Positions 12,625 through 26,100 are shown, numbered from the stretch's first letter. The stretch is 64,000 bases of DNA from Mangifera indica (GCF_011075055.1 NC_058154.1:10114475-10178474); one strand, 5' to 3'. Numbers and translations are program-made. The notes: generated by a model from the sequence alone, not told the origin.

Positions 12625-13640
12625 GGTCAAAGGACTACTTTCTATCTAACTTACAATATAAAGATAAAAACATATTTTTGATATTTTTAAAATCTAAATA
12701 TTTATTTATTAATCAATTTTTATTAAAAAATTTATTATAATTAAAGATGAAATTATTATTTTAATAATATTATTAAAAAATTAAATTTTATCTTTTTTTT
12801 TAGATTTTACGTACTAACAATTTCATTCATACATAAATATTTTCAGTTTAAAAAAGTATTTATTTTTCTTCACTTTTAGTATTTTTTTCCCATTTCAGCC
12901 ACTACCTGTCTCTAGAGACTCCTCCTTTTCTCTTGTTCAGCTACTATCTATCTCTGTTAGGGCTGGATTCGAGCCGAGCCGAGCTCAGCTCGCAGCCAGC
13001 TCGGGCTTGGCTCAGTTTTTTAATATTCGACTCGAGTTTGACTCGTTTTCGGCTTGACTAGGTTATGGCTAGGCTCGGCTCGTTTTTCATATCAAAACGG
13101 TAACGTTTTATATATATATATGAATCAAAATGACGTCGTTTTGTATAAAAAATTTTAAAAAAATATACCGAGCCAGTTCGAGCTCGGCTCGAGCTCGATC
13201 GAGCCGATCAGAGCCCAACTTGTTTTGGGCTCGAACCAAGCCGAGCCGAGCTCTAGCTCGAGCTGGCTCGGCTCAAGTCCAGCCCTAATCTCTGTCAAAA
13301 TGGTTGGCCAATGCACAGAGGCACAAGCAAAGTTCTCTTCGTTAAAACGAAGAGATCTTCAAGACATCATGTGACGAACTTGACATAGGAGAAATTCATT
13401 GCATCATCGTATGAGAGAAGCCAAGGTCAACAAAGGGAGAGGTCACCAGATTTGAGTAAAATGAAGTTGAAGAGGAGTTAAATTGAAGTTTTTTAAAGTT
13501 TGGGTCGACAGCTGAAATGGGAAAAATATGGAAACCTTAGGTTTGAGGGGAAAAATATTATTTAGCAAAGTTAAAAAACTTTAGAGAGGGTGAAATTGTT
13601 AGTTTAAAACCTAGAAGAGAAAAATAATGAATTATATTTT
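12625..13640. mobile_element. Decayed GGCCAAAGGAC-family MITE carrying a nested hAT MITE
   Basis: The left arm begins near 12625 (GGTCAAAGGACTACTT) and continues with family words at about 12680-12900. The copy is interrupted by the hAT-type MITE at 12958-13287 and resumes to about 13640, where the right terminus is missing. The next family copy begins at 13649. Confidence 0.5.
12958..13287. mobile_element. 330-bp hAT-type MITE with 8-bp target-site duplication
   Basis: The ends are imperfect inverted repeats of about 30 bases, starting TAGGGCTGGATTCGAGCCG and ending with its near reverse complement GGACTT..CCAGCCCTA. The element is flanked by identical 8-bp copies of ATCTCTGT at 12950-12957 and 13288-13295. 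An 8-bp duplication is the hallmark of hAT transposition (family knowledge). The interior is full of GAGCTCGGCTCGAGC-type words and is far more GC-rich than the surroundings. It has no coding capacity, so it would need a transposase in trans. Confidence 0.85.
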
Positions 13641-13648
13641 TTTTTTTA

Positions 13649-14236
13649 GGCCAAAGGACTATGTCCCACCCAAGTTTTGGTGAAATAACAAACATATACC
13701 TGTGAGAGATAAAAAACCTAAATACCTACCCAAGTTTTAGTCTGTTATGATATAGCCCACAAATTTTCTATTAAGGTAAAGGAGTAAAATTTTCATTTTA
13801 CTAGTAATATTAAAATAATTAAAATTATCTTATTGCCTCCCCCTTAGTTTGGAAAACTAACAATTTCCCTTATATTAAATTTTGAAAAATTTACTTTTCA
13901 TCCCTAGAATACCAAACCTAAAAATCTGGTCATTTTCTCTAATAAACAATGACCTAACTACTAAAGAACAAGACAGAGTCATCTAAAGGATGACCTCTAT
14001 GTGACCAACGTCATCTAGATATCTGGACAACTAGCGTCGCCCAGACCTCACCATCCATCAATGCACCTTGTCAATCCCTAATGGCTAGAGAGAGGGGTGA
14101 AGAAAAAACTTTGGGATTTGGGAGGGGGGAAGAGTCACTTTTCAAAGTTCGGATATAGGGTGAAATGTTAATTTTAAGAACTTGAGAGAAAAAAAGGAGA
14201 TGAAAATATATTTTTTTAATATTATTATTAAATAAC
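13649..14236. mobile_element. Truncated GGCCAAAGGAC-family MITE
   Basis: A clear left terminus GGCCAAAGGACTATGTCCCACCC starts at 13649, and family interior words run to about 14236 ('TTAAATAACGAATTTC'). The expected right arm is missing and the sequence passes directly into the LRR-like fossil. Confidence 0.55.
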
Positions 14237-14283
14237 GAATTTCTGGCTTTACCACCATGCTTAAGCTTCTGTGAGCTTGATTT

Positions 14284-15240
14284 ATGGTTCGGAGTCAAGA
14301 AATTGCTGCATCACTCCATCTTGGTATCAATTTTGCATCTAGCTACTTCAAGCTCTTCAACGTCGTGCATTGGTTTTTTCTTTTTGGCTACTGTAGTCCT
14401 AATTGCAGTTCCTTTGCTTTAGAATAGAAAGTCTTTTTCAATCTATTTGTCATTGTATTTGACTGCAACTAAATGATTTATTTTCAGTCATTCATTCATT
14501 TTGCAGAATTTTATCATATCTGTAAGATTAAAAATGAAATCAACAAAAATTACATTCACAGAAATGCTCTCATGATTAAGTGTTCAGTTTTTGAGACGAT
14601 TATTATCTTTCAGCATAACATTTTTGCATTCCTGACAGGATCTTTCTAAACAGTGAATAAACTTCTTCAGATTCTTAAGCTTTAGAAGCTTTTTCAAGCA
14701 ATTGTTTCCTCCAAGCTTTCAGTAAACAACAGTCTGTTTCCCTTATATCTTAACCATCGTTTCCAGGATCAAACAGTGTAATTTTTTGAGCTCTTTCAGG
14801 TTCTTTGATCTCTGATCTAACAGATTTTCCAGACCTTTGCTAGACAAAGTGGGCTCAGATAAATCGAACAGTTTTTAAGTCCTGGGAAGCCTTCTGCAGT
14901 ACATAACACTTCTCCTTGTGTGACTTCTTCATGAACACCAGGCTCCACAAGACTCTCACAGAACTCAGTGAGTTGCGATAAAACAGCGAACCCCTCTTCA
15001 GGATTCAATCTTGCATGAAAAACACCAAGTTTCTTCCAATAAAGCAAAGATATGTATATAGGCAAGGCCTTGGAAGTAACATCAGAAGGCCAGAAGACAG
15101 AAGAAATATTATGAGTTCTTCCAGCTATGTAAACAGTTGCAAAGTATCCAAAGATATGTTTACTTGGAAAGTAGATTGCAACCCACCAACCCTTTCATTG
15201 TCGAGATAATTGATCAATCGAAGGTCTAGTATTGAATTCC
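14284..15240 (-). pseudogene. Decayed leucine-rich-repeat fragment, probably from an NLR resistance gene
   Basis: On the minus strand short in-phase pieces look like NLR-type leucine-rich repeats: 'YLDNERVGGLQSTFQVNISL', then 'LEELIIFLL', 'EGFPGLKNCSIYLSPLCLAK' with 'VWKI', 'SKNLKELKKLHCLIL', 'LLKLKNLKKF' and 'DVEELEVARCKI'. The 'EGFP-LK--L--L-L--VWK' pattern is typical of plant CC-NBS-LRR repeats (family knowledge). Stops and frame changes separate the pieces, and no NB-ARC domain is present. I infer a broken C-terminal piece of an NLR gene. The exact limits are approximate. Confidence 0.35.
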
Positions 15241-17400
15241 AGAAAAGGGTGTATATGGTTGTTGAAAGTCACGCCCGGCATATACAAGGAGGGCAAAACA
15301 ACAAGTCCTAGACACGTTTTTTAATACACAATTGTATACACAGTTAATATGTCATCATATATTTGAATTATTTTAAATTAAGTATTAGTATATATTAATT
15401 ACGTACTCAAAAGTATGTACATATAATATTGTTTGAGACTTAAACATCTGAATATCATAGGCAACACGGAGGGCTCTAAGTCTTCCCATGGAAGGCTTTG
15501 CGTTTGCCTCTTCGTTTTCACCATCTGAGTTTGCATTTTTGTATGCAATTGACACTTCCTTTTAGTTTAGTGCTAAATATGTACACGATTTCCGGAGACA
15601 AGGGGAACTGAAAATTATTGTGACATATTATAAGTTTTGTCTGTAAGATTTATTTTTGTATAAACTAAATTAAATTTTTTAGAGTTATAAGAATACTGGA
15701 TTAAATTCATTAGCATTATAAGAATATCTTAAATGTCAAACAATTTGAATTTATACAACTGTCGAAATTACCTCTCAACGTCAATGGTCATTCATTCCAG
15801 AAACCTTCTTGAATAATAGCTATCAATAGGATAAGTTGTATTACATGTGATGTCAGAGTGTGTATCTAGCAAATATATAATAGGTTAATTGACCCTCCCA
15901 TCAAAGTTCTAATAAACTTTATGCGTACATTAATACTGTTCACTGAAAGCATAATTGTTCGGTGTATTTAACTTATTTTTATAAATCACTCAAGTCCATC
16001 TACAATCTGTCATTAGAGTATTCAATTACTTGTAAATCAAAATCATAATTAATGCTAACCCACATCATGATATTTTCTATCATTATCACGTAATAAAAGG
16101 CAAAATGAACTATTTTGATAATAATCCAGGTCCATATTTGATAAGTTCTTCAAAAACTTTTTCTTTTCAGTTTAGAGAGAAATATGAAAATGTTGAAACT
16201 TTGATCAAGATACAGCTGAATTGCATATTTAATAATGATTAAGAGGAACTGCCCTGGGAATATTAGCTAATGATGTGTGGCTATGTAGTACAGGAACGGA
16301 AACAAAGAAACATGGAAATGCAAAATCGAAAATACTGAAACGTATTTTCTTGAAAATATAAGAAACATGAATATGAAAAAATGTATAAATATGAAAAATA
16401 TAAATGATTTTTTATAAATTCCAAATTATATAAAAAATAATACAACCTATATTTCTTTAAAAAAAAATACATCAACTTTTTAGTAATAATAAGATATGCA
16501 CTCAATCAAATTGATTAATCAACTGATAATTAAATAATTAATATATATATCAAATCTAATAAAACCAATTTTTCAAGTGTTTGCCTACAGTTGAAAAACT
16601 TAAAGATGGGGAGGAGATGAGTTTTAACGCACTAGAGGGGAGAGAAGCCTTAGATACCAAAGAAGACGAGATGAAATCAGAGTTAAAACTTGAAATTATG
16701 AAAAAGAGTAAAACATATAATTGATTAAAAAATAAGGAAAAGAAATATAATTCTCTTTCTAAAACGTGCTTCAAATTTGTTTTATATTTCTGAAATACCC
16801 TTAAAATGTTATATACCAAGATCAAAACATCTTGGAAACGAAAACATTTTTGAAATGCAGCGTGCCTAAGATGTGTTGATATGCGTTGTTGGAAAAAGCT
16901 TATCTATTAGCGACTAATTCCATGTCAAATTTGATAGGCAAATAAGATAAAAGCTTTGAAGTAATGACAAGGACAAAGATGATAAGAATAAAATGTGCAA
17001 GGGAGAGTAACGTATGGTGAAACAGACAAATTAAATAGTGGTGGCAATTGGAGAGTAGGCAAACTGAAAGATGGGTAGGCACTGACTTTGACATTAGTAA
17101 TGGTTCCGTTCGGTCAAAGCAGTCAGCAGACCTGATCAAACAAACACCTCCCTCAGGTTTTAGCTTTTCACAAGCTTTTCCCACATGCTTTACGAATATT
17201 TACCACCTTCCTTTGGATTTGGATCTGTCCTAAAGCAGTTGGGAAGTGTGTGTATGTGTGAGTCGTCAGGAAATGAGGTGTTGGACAGTGTACTTCCATA
17301 ACATCATCCAACTACAAGAACAAAACTCTGACCCCCTGCTTCATCACTCAGCATCCATGCACAGAAGAGCATGTAGGAAAATGCAAACACATAAACCTCC
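15241..17400. other. Intergenic DNA downstream of the RING-H2 gene
   Basis: AT-rich with no recognised coding region. The short frames at 16281-16825 and 16900-17233 are low complexity or lack any family resemblance. Words at 15330-15420 (TACACA, TATGTCATCATATATTTGAATTATTTTAAATT) match the short palindromic repeat family seen at 22660-22870 and 60310-60850. Confidence 0.4.
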
Positions 17401-17756
17401 AATTTTATTCTCATCAAGGTTATAATATTTCAACAAGTTCAGCAGAATGACTAGCTACACCACAATAACAAAAAATTTAAAACAGTTAACTGCCACTTGA
17501 TAATAATTCAGAGTAAAGTTAAGGCAAATGCAAAACAAGAAAGTATATACAGTTTTTTTTCATAAATACAGGAGCAACAAATAAATGATTAAGTCATTGT
17601 GACTGTTAGCCAGATATATGCAAGTACATGTACAAATTACATCACAAAATACACTTTGTTATATAAATAAGATCAGTAGAAAAGACAAACACACCATTTC
17701 TCAAACTTTTGCCTCAGGATTTCCGCCCTTTGTATACCCTTTTACTTGTCCCATTT

Positions 17757-20445
17757 TTATGCAACCTTTGTTTTAGTGGCCAATGCCTCCGATTTACAGA
17801 TGGGACAGACATTCTTCAGATATAGCCACTTCTTCAAGCATTCTTCATGGTACTCATGTCCACAATCAAGAGTTCCAATCTTTTCTTGACTCTTATACCC
17901 TTCCTGTTATACACCAAATGAGTATAACATATGGTAACTGTTAGTTATGAATGAATCAAATTAATTTAAGGCATATAGTCTAAATATATGCTGTTACTCA
18001 AATAATGCTATAAAGTGGAATTCTGACTTCTGAATCAACCGAAATTATAAGTTGTTACTTGACCTTACAAGTAGATTGAAATAATGCCCATATGTTTGAC
18101 TTTCTTTTTTTTTAAATGAAAACAATAGTAAGTATCCAATTCAAAAAAATTAACCGAAAATTTCAAAGCTCATGTTACCTGGCATATGATGCAAGAATCA
18201 GATTCCTGATCCATCGATGCTGGCGCTTCCAGGTTGACATCAGTTTTAGTTGATATATAAGTTCTTATCTTTAATTTACTTGTGACAGCTTCCTCTGACA
18301 ACCCAGTATTTACATTGCCTATCCGTTCTCCCAATGCAAGAAGCTCCTAAGAAACGAAAATTGAGATTTTCTGTTACATTTATGCTAAGATATGCAGAAC
18401 TGATTTTTTATTACACAATCACACTAGTTGTCAGGATGTTAACAGTTGAATAATCCATAAAGCAACTGCATTTCTTTCATTCCACATCATAGACAATCAA
18501 GAATAGGAAGTTAGTTATATGTTATATAGATATGCAAATTTTATTAAGAACAAAATATCAATGATACCCATTGACATGATGGCTCAACGCTAATCTGGTC
18601 AGACACTCCCACTAAATACCAGTAACCACATTTATGATGACAATCAAGCATCTGAAGGTTATTCTAAATGAACAAGTAGCTCAACTTACTTCATAAGACA
18701 TGTCTTCTATATCCAGGCGCATATCTCTATGATGGTCAATTAAATTCCCTACTTCATAAAAATCTGGCATCTCCAGCATAGCTACTCCCTATACAACACA
18801 TGAGCAAAAAGACCTTAATCAAAATATAAACAGAAAATATAGTAGTCAACTAATAACATCATACAGAAGCAAATAATTGACTATAAAAGACAAAAGTACT
18901 TCTTTCAGGTAAAGCACGACTAATGGCAAAGTAGAAATATTACATCAGATGGCAAAACTCTCAGGTGAGGTAGGTTGCGTTGTCTTAAAGTTGCCTCAGG
19001 CATGGGTCCTCGTTGAGACCAGTACAGCCTAATTCCAGTAGGTGGAACAGGTCCAACAGGCCTTGGCATCATCTCCAAACCATCCTGTGGGGAAGGATTC
19101 ATTCCATTGTGTGCAACATAATTTGATGGACCTCTATATGAAGCTGCTGCTGCTGCTGCTGCTACTTGAGGGTGAACATTTATATTGTGGCTTCTGGCAC
19201 CTTGAATAGGTGGTGATAGGCTATGAAAACTGTGATGTTGGATGTTGACAGGTGGAGTATGCAGGAAAGTCGAGGAACTTCTGCTGCCAGCTGTCTCAGG
19301 AAATCGTTGTAAAACCATGTTCCCAGATTCCATAGAAGTGCTGCTGAGATTGCCACCTGTAAAACATACATGAGATATCCTCTCTTGATTCAAACTACCC
19401 AAGTTAATCAGTACATGTCACATACAAATACCGCTTAACACTTCGTCTCTTAAAAATCTGCTTCCTAAGGATAAAGGCAGGAAATAAGGAGTCTTTGGGA
19501 CCAAGAAGAAAACAAAGAACAAAAAGTTAGATCGCTGGAAAAGTAACCAAACATTATTTTCTAGATAGGGAAACGGATCCATCAAGATAAAAGGACCAAA
19601 AGCAGGGAGCAGCAGCAAATGGAGAAATTACCATGCATATAAGGTACATTAGGAGCCTGAGTCCAGGCTGAAGCACCACCATCACTGTGTTGGTCCAACC
19701 AGAGAGAGCCATTCGGTTGAAAGGGCTGACCAATATAGTTCCCTTGAAAAAAGTGGTTATGGCTATGTGCCAGAACAGGATCCATTGCGGTTGCCCCTGA
19801 TCTGTTTCTCACACTTCTTTGAGATTCTATATCCCTGATCGGTGGATTGCCACTCCCTCTGAACTGAGGTACAGGAAAAGATGCAGCATCCACTGGAGCT
19901 ACTCCATCAGGAAGTCTAGTATTTGATGGAGCAACTGGCAAACTAGAGCTAGCTGGGGCATTAATATACTGGAAACTCCCAGGAATAACTTCAGTGTTCT
20001 TTCTCTTGTATGAACCTCTGACATGATCCATATAGTGGCTGTTCCTTCCATATTCATCTGCAGAAAATCCAATGACTCCAAAATTGCTCGAAGATGGCAA
20101 ATGATCTGAGGACCCATGATTTATTGGCATGCCAGATGAAGGGTTTGGCATATAAGGTACATATAAGTTGGATGCAGTAGACGCAACAAGATCAAAATTT
20201 GCAGCATGATGATGATGAACACCAGGGTAATGTGGCATTCCATAGAGCATAGTGCCATCATAGCGCTGATGAGCATCAAGACTAGATGTGTTCCCTGAAG
20301 CTCTTACCATAGTTTGCATAGGCTGTGGGAAGCTTGGGACACCACCCATAACGACACATGGCTCACGAAGCATGTAGCCTTGGTTTTGCTGATCCATTTC
20401 TAAATCAATCATCTGACTAGTGCATGGCATATTTCTTTGGCCCAT
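17757..20445 (-). CDS. RING-H2 E3 ubiquitin ligase, MBR2/HIP1/ZFP1-like
   Basis: Predicted ubiquitin ligase of the plant group with a long disordered N terminus and a C-terminal RING-H2 domain; relatives such as MBR1/MBR2 act in turnover of Mediator subunit MED25/PFT1 (family knowledge). Five coding exons on the minus strand: 20445-19632, 19356-18944, 18788-18690, 18346-18179, 17903-17757. They total 1641 nt (546 residues), with all junctions in phase. The N terminus MGQRNMPCTSQMIDLEMD is typical of this group. A poly-Ala run lies in exon 2. The RING spans about residues 494-534: CIIC, then CGHEYHEEC and CPIC, with all eight metal ligands present. The protein ends 12 residues after the last Cys. 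A 5'UTR exon lies about 1.4 kb upstream. The precise paralogue cannot be fixed from sequence alone. Confidence 0.9.
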
Positions 20446-20455
20446 ACTCCTCCCT

Positions 20456-21930
20456 TCTGACTTTCAAAATATAAATTCATTTATATCAGCTGAGTCAGTT
20501 GAGAATGAAAAACCATAACATTAATTGGCATGCAAAAGCCCAAAGCATGAAATTGTTTCATCAATTCATCCACTAACAAACAACAAACGTATGTGTAATT
20601 CACCATGCAAATCAATATAATAAACATCCACTAGTGAGATAAAAGACAAATAGCATACATTTCAAACACTGAACATGTTCTATCAAGATAAAAAATGAGA
20701 TTATCACATGTTTAACTTAAACTTAAATCTAAAGCCCAAAAGAACACAAAACTAGAGCAGATAATGACCTCACTCAGTAAATAACATTCTGTAACAACGG
20801 CTTCCCAAAAGCATTTCAGCCATTATATGATGCAACATGGTATAATGAAATTTCTGAAAAAACAAAGTTGTCAGACACTGAGTACTTCTCAGTTCTCTGC
20901 GTGCTCCACTTTAATAAAAGCCAGATATGATATCAAAGTTCCCATTGCATGTTCAACAAGAATCTCATCTATGAGTGCAGAAAAACAGTCATCCTTTTCG
21001 TAATATTGTCATTCCAACCTAGCGCGTATATATTCTAATATGACGAAAGATCCCGATAAGCATACCTTACATAATTATAATACAATTAGAGACTCCGCCA
21101 ATTTTAATCTATTTTCACTCTTCTATTTCTCATTTATACTTTCATTCGACATTCTACCAGGTATAATTACTCAATGCAGAAACAGAACCCACTATCATTT
21201 AACATTTATATGAATTTGCATCTGAAGATAATTTGGATCATCCATCCACATCTTCACCTTATAAAGCAACCAAATTTGCAAAATAAAACGGCCTAAATTA
21301 CATTCCGCAGCAGAACCCCGATCAGGTAACTGATCAAACCGAACTTTATCCTCGCAAAATACAATCTAAAACTTCTAGCTATCAGGCTTTAAAACAACAT
21401 TTTAAAAAAAAAATTCTTACAACCCACAACCCCAAATATCATTTAGAACCACAAAAGCAAGAATCTTCCTAACAAACTTAGCCCAATCAAAACTCATACA
21501 GATGATGCTAAAACGCAATTTCCTCTTCTAAAAACAAAAACCCACTAAGTCCGAGAAAAAATATACTTTAAAACTGAAGGAAAACTTCAAAAGTCATGAA
21601 ATTTAACAAATTTTGGAGAGCAGACCAACAGAACATAAGCCTGGCCCATCACAAATTAACAAAAACTCAAGACAAAGTCGCTAACAATCGATCAAAAAAA
21701 TTGTTACCTTGTTATCATGAACAAATTCCGGAGCTTATGAATGTATCTAGAAATTCACTGCAAACCAACAGATTAAAAAATCATAACAATATTATTCAGA
21801 TATGGTGATTAAAACAACCCTTGAACTTGAAAACACCAAAATTTTTATTAAATTTGACACAAAAATATTGACAAACTAAAAGGAAAATTAACTGACCCGA
21901 TTGAAGAATTAGTCGAGAGATCGATAGATC
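20456..21930 (-). other. 5' untranslated exons and 5'UTR intron of the RING-H2 gene
   Basis: A donor TCGG|GTCAGT at 21897/21896 and an acceptor GTCAG|AAGGG just before 20456 would join a first noncoding exon (about 21897-21930) to an 11-base leader in front of the start codon. This leaves a 5'UTR intron of about 1.44 kb. No coding frame of note is in between. Such leader introns are common in plant housekeeping genes. This is inferred from splice-like sites plus the TATA box at 21953. Confidence 0.45.
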
Positions 21931-21952
21931 GGAGAGACAGATAGAGATTATT

Positions 21953-21963
21953 TATATATATAG
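21953..21963 (-). promoter_or_regulatory. Probable TATA box of the RING-H2 gene
   Basis: On the minus strand TATATATAAAT lies about 25-30 bases before a purine/pyrimidine-alternating leader that ends at a plausible donor. It is well placed for the inferred first noncoding exon. Confidence 0.45.
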
Positions 21964-21969
21964 AAAAAG

Positions 21970-24900
21970 CTTCATGGGTTTTTAGCCTCATTTATTTTTT
22001 TATTTTTATCGCTGGTGATTTTTTGTGTGTAAGTTTGACTTTAATGACAAAATTGCCCTTCCACAGAAAATTAAATTTTTAATTTTTAATTTTACTTAAT
22101 ATTTTAATAAGGAAATTAATAACTAGTTGTGATTATTTATAATTTTAAATATATAAATAAATATTATAAGTATTTAAATTATAATTTTATAATATGTAAA
22201 AAAAAATATTAGTATATCCTTTAGATATCTTTTTCAAATTTATTTAATAATTATTTTAATTATTACATCATTTATGTTATATTTATGAATATTTTATATC
22301 TTATATTTATGGAAAAACTGAAATTCAAGTATATCATTATTATATTAATAAAACTTCTCTTTCATTGTGTATTGAAAACTATTTGGTTTTAATTTGCAAA
22401 AAATAACTTAAAAATTATTAATTGAATTTTTATTTTATAAAATAATTAATATTTTGTTATGAAAATAATTAATATTTTTATTTTATAAAGTGAGCATGTT
22501 AGTTTATTTGTTGAAAGTTAAATGAAATAATTTGTTAATGTCAAAAAAATGCTGTAAATTTTGTTTTTTTTAATTATGCTGTTTTTAAGTAAATTTTACT
22601 TGTATTTCCAGGTGTAGAAAATGAAAAAATCAGAATACTAACTTTAAATATATAAATAAATATATATTTGGTATATATTATTATATAATTAAATTATTTT
22701 AAATTAAAATAAAATAATATTTAATTATGTAATAATATATAAAAGTAAATACTCATTTGTATATTTAAAATAGATATATATAATATTACTCTTGAGTGAT
22801 TTTGAATTGACATAAAATAACATTCAATCATTGATGACACATATAAATTTATACTTATTTATATTTTTAAAGTGAATACACATAATATTGCTTTTTCTAA
22901 AAATTTTTTTAAACAATAAATAAGTGTAGAGATCAAAACTCATATTACATAAACTCAATTCGCTTGTGTTAAGGTCTAATCTTTCACACTTATATATCAT
23001 TCATTTATATTATATTTATTATATGTAAGATTTTAGTCTACAACACCATCCCTCAAATATAATCACTGTAAATTGTTAGGTCTGTTATTTCACTAAGTCT
23101 ATTTTTTTACGGTTGTGTTATCACTTATATCATAGAATACTTTAAACTCTTAGACCCGCTATTTGACTTGTGATCTGATATCATATCAAAAATATATATA
23201 TTAAACCTATAAGTATAAAAATCAAAATTCATATTATATAAAATTAATTTATTTGTATTAAAACCTAATTAATAATAAAATCATATAATAGTCTATGACA
23301 GATTGATTTTTGTTGGTTGGAGCAAGCAATTAAATAAATTTAAACATGGCAGGTGGCAATAATTGTTGATTATTAAGAGTTGAAGATTAATTAATTATAT
23401 GATCCCACCATAATCAAAATCACAATAATATTGTTGTTGACCAAAGGGCAACAAGTAAAATGCTTTTCTTTTTCTTGCAACGTCACCTTTCACTTTTTGA
23501 AAATAATAAATTATGCTAACTACAATTTAATAAAAAATTATAAAATTATTTTTATGTAATTTTTCAAAAAAATAATTTTATTTTATTTAAAATAAAAACA
23601 CCCCTAAAACAAAAAAAATAATAAAAATATGTTTGATTTGAATAATTTTTTTTTTACTTTAAAAATCTTTATATATATAATAATTATTAGATATATATTA
23701 TTATTATATTTGATAAATATTAATAAATATAAATAATTATTTTATTTAGTTAAAGATAATAAAAAATATTAAAATATTATTTTACTTAAATATTTTTAGT
23801 TATAATTATTTTAAAATATTATTTTAGTTATTTATTATATTAATTAAAAATAAAAATATTTTTATTTTAAAAATTTATAAATAATAATATAATTATAATT
23901 AAATTAAGATTATAAATTTATTGTATCATTATTAATAATAAAAAATTATTAATATTTTTTATTATTAATAAATTAAATAAAATAATATTAATAATAAAAA
24001 ATAAATTATTAAAATAATATTTTTTTTAGATAAATCAAACGGCTTAGATAAAATACAAGAAGTGGGCCTACAGGAAGGTGACACACGAAGATAGTGCTAA
24101 AAGATTAATTCCAATTAAATAAATAAAGCATATTCTTTATTATTTTTCTCTTAGTTTATTATAAAAATAATTAAAAAAAATTCTAGCGGCAAACACTGGA
24201 TTGAGGTGGATCCCACCCTTTCTTGGCACGTCATCTATCATGATGGCCCCACTTTCTCCCTCTCTTTCGTATTATGCCTTCCTTCACCACGTTCCCACGA
24301 TGACGATTTTATTTTGTATTATTATTTATTAATACTTAATTAATTTGGATTAGAGTTCACTAATACAGTTTATTTGGTATATTTGGGTTTAACTCCAAAA
24401 CTAAATTACCGCAAAAATATAGAAGTGGGCATGTTTTGGTTTACCCATATTAATGATGTAAATTTCAGAAAGTTTGAAACTAATTAATATATAATTTAAA
24501 TAAATATTTGATATGTCATTCCGTAATTAATTATTATTTTATTTTTAATTCAATATTATCCAATTACATAATGACACATCATCTATATGTCAAAATTATG
24601 TACAAAAGTATGTATAAATAGTTTTTTTTTTGGCTAAAATGTTGCATTTCAAGAGTCAAATATTATCATCCAATATACTAGATTGGCATAAATAGAAATG
24701 ACAATTTGGTTCGTAAAATTAGATCTTTGACCTACCTCTTCTCAAAACAAAAAAAATTTCCGATAAAGGTAGAAAGAGAGACGAGAATAGCTAAAATTTC
24801 TACAATTGAAGATGGGATGGGGAGGAGAAACTATGGAAAATTTTCCTACGATGATAGGGAGGGAAATCTTTCCTACATCATCCCTATATCAAAGACAAGA

Positions 24901-26100
24901 CGAGGTTTGAAAAAGGTTTTCCTGTGAAGACAATTATTAAGATATTTAACCCCTATCTATCCTGTTGTCATCTTTAGGCATATGCAATAGCATACGGGTT
25001 TCAAGGAGTTTTATGTAATTTGGCACCCATTTGAAATAGAAAAGTCCAATGGTTAAGAATCATTATTCTTCATTTTCCACCTTGTTAATTGGTTCTTGAT
25101 GCCAGAAAGAAAAGAATGTGCTGGCTTTTGTCTTCCAGGGAAGCTAAGCTAGCTACCTGTACCATCATCCTCAACTTCCTCTAAACTTGTTTGTTTTATA
25201 TTTCTTTAGAGAAAGGTTCAATGAATACAACTTTCATAAGTGATTCTCTATTTATCTATTTCTATACAAGAAGGAACCTTACTGGCTCAGCAATCATTAC
25301 CACATAAGCAATACAAAAACTCTAGGTACAAGGAACCGCTAAGGTTTTTTTCTTTTTTTAATTTTAATTTTTATAACGAAGAAACCTTATTTAATTTAGA
25401 TAATTCCTTCAAAACTGAATCAACTAAACCAAACAGATGAAATCCTAAATCTAATACCCAATCTTATAATCATTGTATCAAATAAATTAAGAATTTAATC
25501 TTAAAATATCGTTAAAGAAAATTTAAACATTTGCTCTCATATTTAAAATCTTACTTCTTTGTCAATCAAACTATCTCTTGACGACTATAACAGCTAAGTT
25601 GTTAGCTTAATAAACATGGTTGATAACTGATTTTCTATCTAACTAGTACACCATACTTTTACATCTCAAATCTAAAGATGGATACTGACTTGGTAAAATT
25701 ATTACTAAGCTGGCACGGCAAACACATCACTACATTGTTGGCATCCGAAATAGTACAAAGTACAAATAAAATTATTAGGAGAGTTTCCCAGGAAGGAACC
25801 CAAGACAATCATTGTTACCAAATCGCACTATTTGCAAAGGCAAAAGACACATATCAGAATAATGAAATGAACAAGAAACGTATAAGCCCAAGAAAGGATC
25901 TTTCTTAGTCTATTAAATCAAACAGAACCTCAATTTTCTACTTAGATAATGTTCCAAGTTTGCAAGATTAAGACTAATGTTCATATGTTGGTACAAAAAG
26001 TATGCTAGCATAAAAATTTTAGATGCCCCCAAGAGAAAATAATTAATTTCTGAAGGGAGTGAAATCTAAGGAAATATGAAATACTAGCCTTTCTGGAAGT
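21970..26100. other. 4 kb AT-rich intergenic region with dispersed repeats
   Basis: Mostly AT-rich low-complexity DNA. Around 22640-22870 and 24480-24620 are copies of the short palindromic repeat family (TGATGACACATATAAA, CATCATCTATATGTCA words). A second dispersed repeat occupies 24690-24945. At 23600-24030 there is an AT tract of AATAATATTATT words. The small frames at 25240-25440 and 25678-25908 resemble no known protein. Confidence 0.45.
24690..24945. repeat. Dispersed repeat (GATGGGGAGG / TTTTCCCACAATGATGGGGAG type)
   Basis: Purine-rich words such as 'GAGACGAGAATAGCTAAAAT', 'GAAAATTTTCCTACGATGAT' and 'CCCTATATCAAAGACAAGAC' recur, diverged, at 49915-50310 and 56510-56870, with a shorter piece at 52165-52245. 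The order of the shared words is the same, so this is one repeat family. No terminal repeats or target duplication were identified. Confidence 0.55.
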
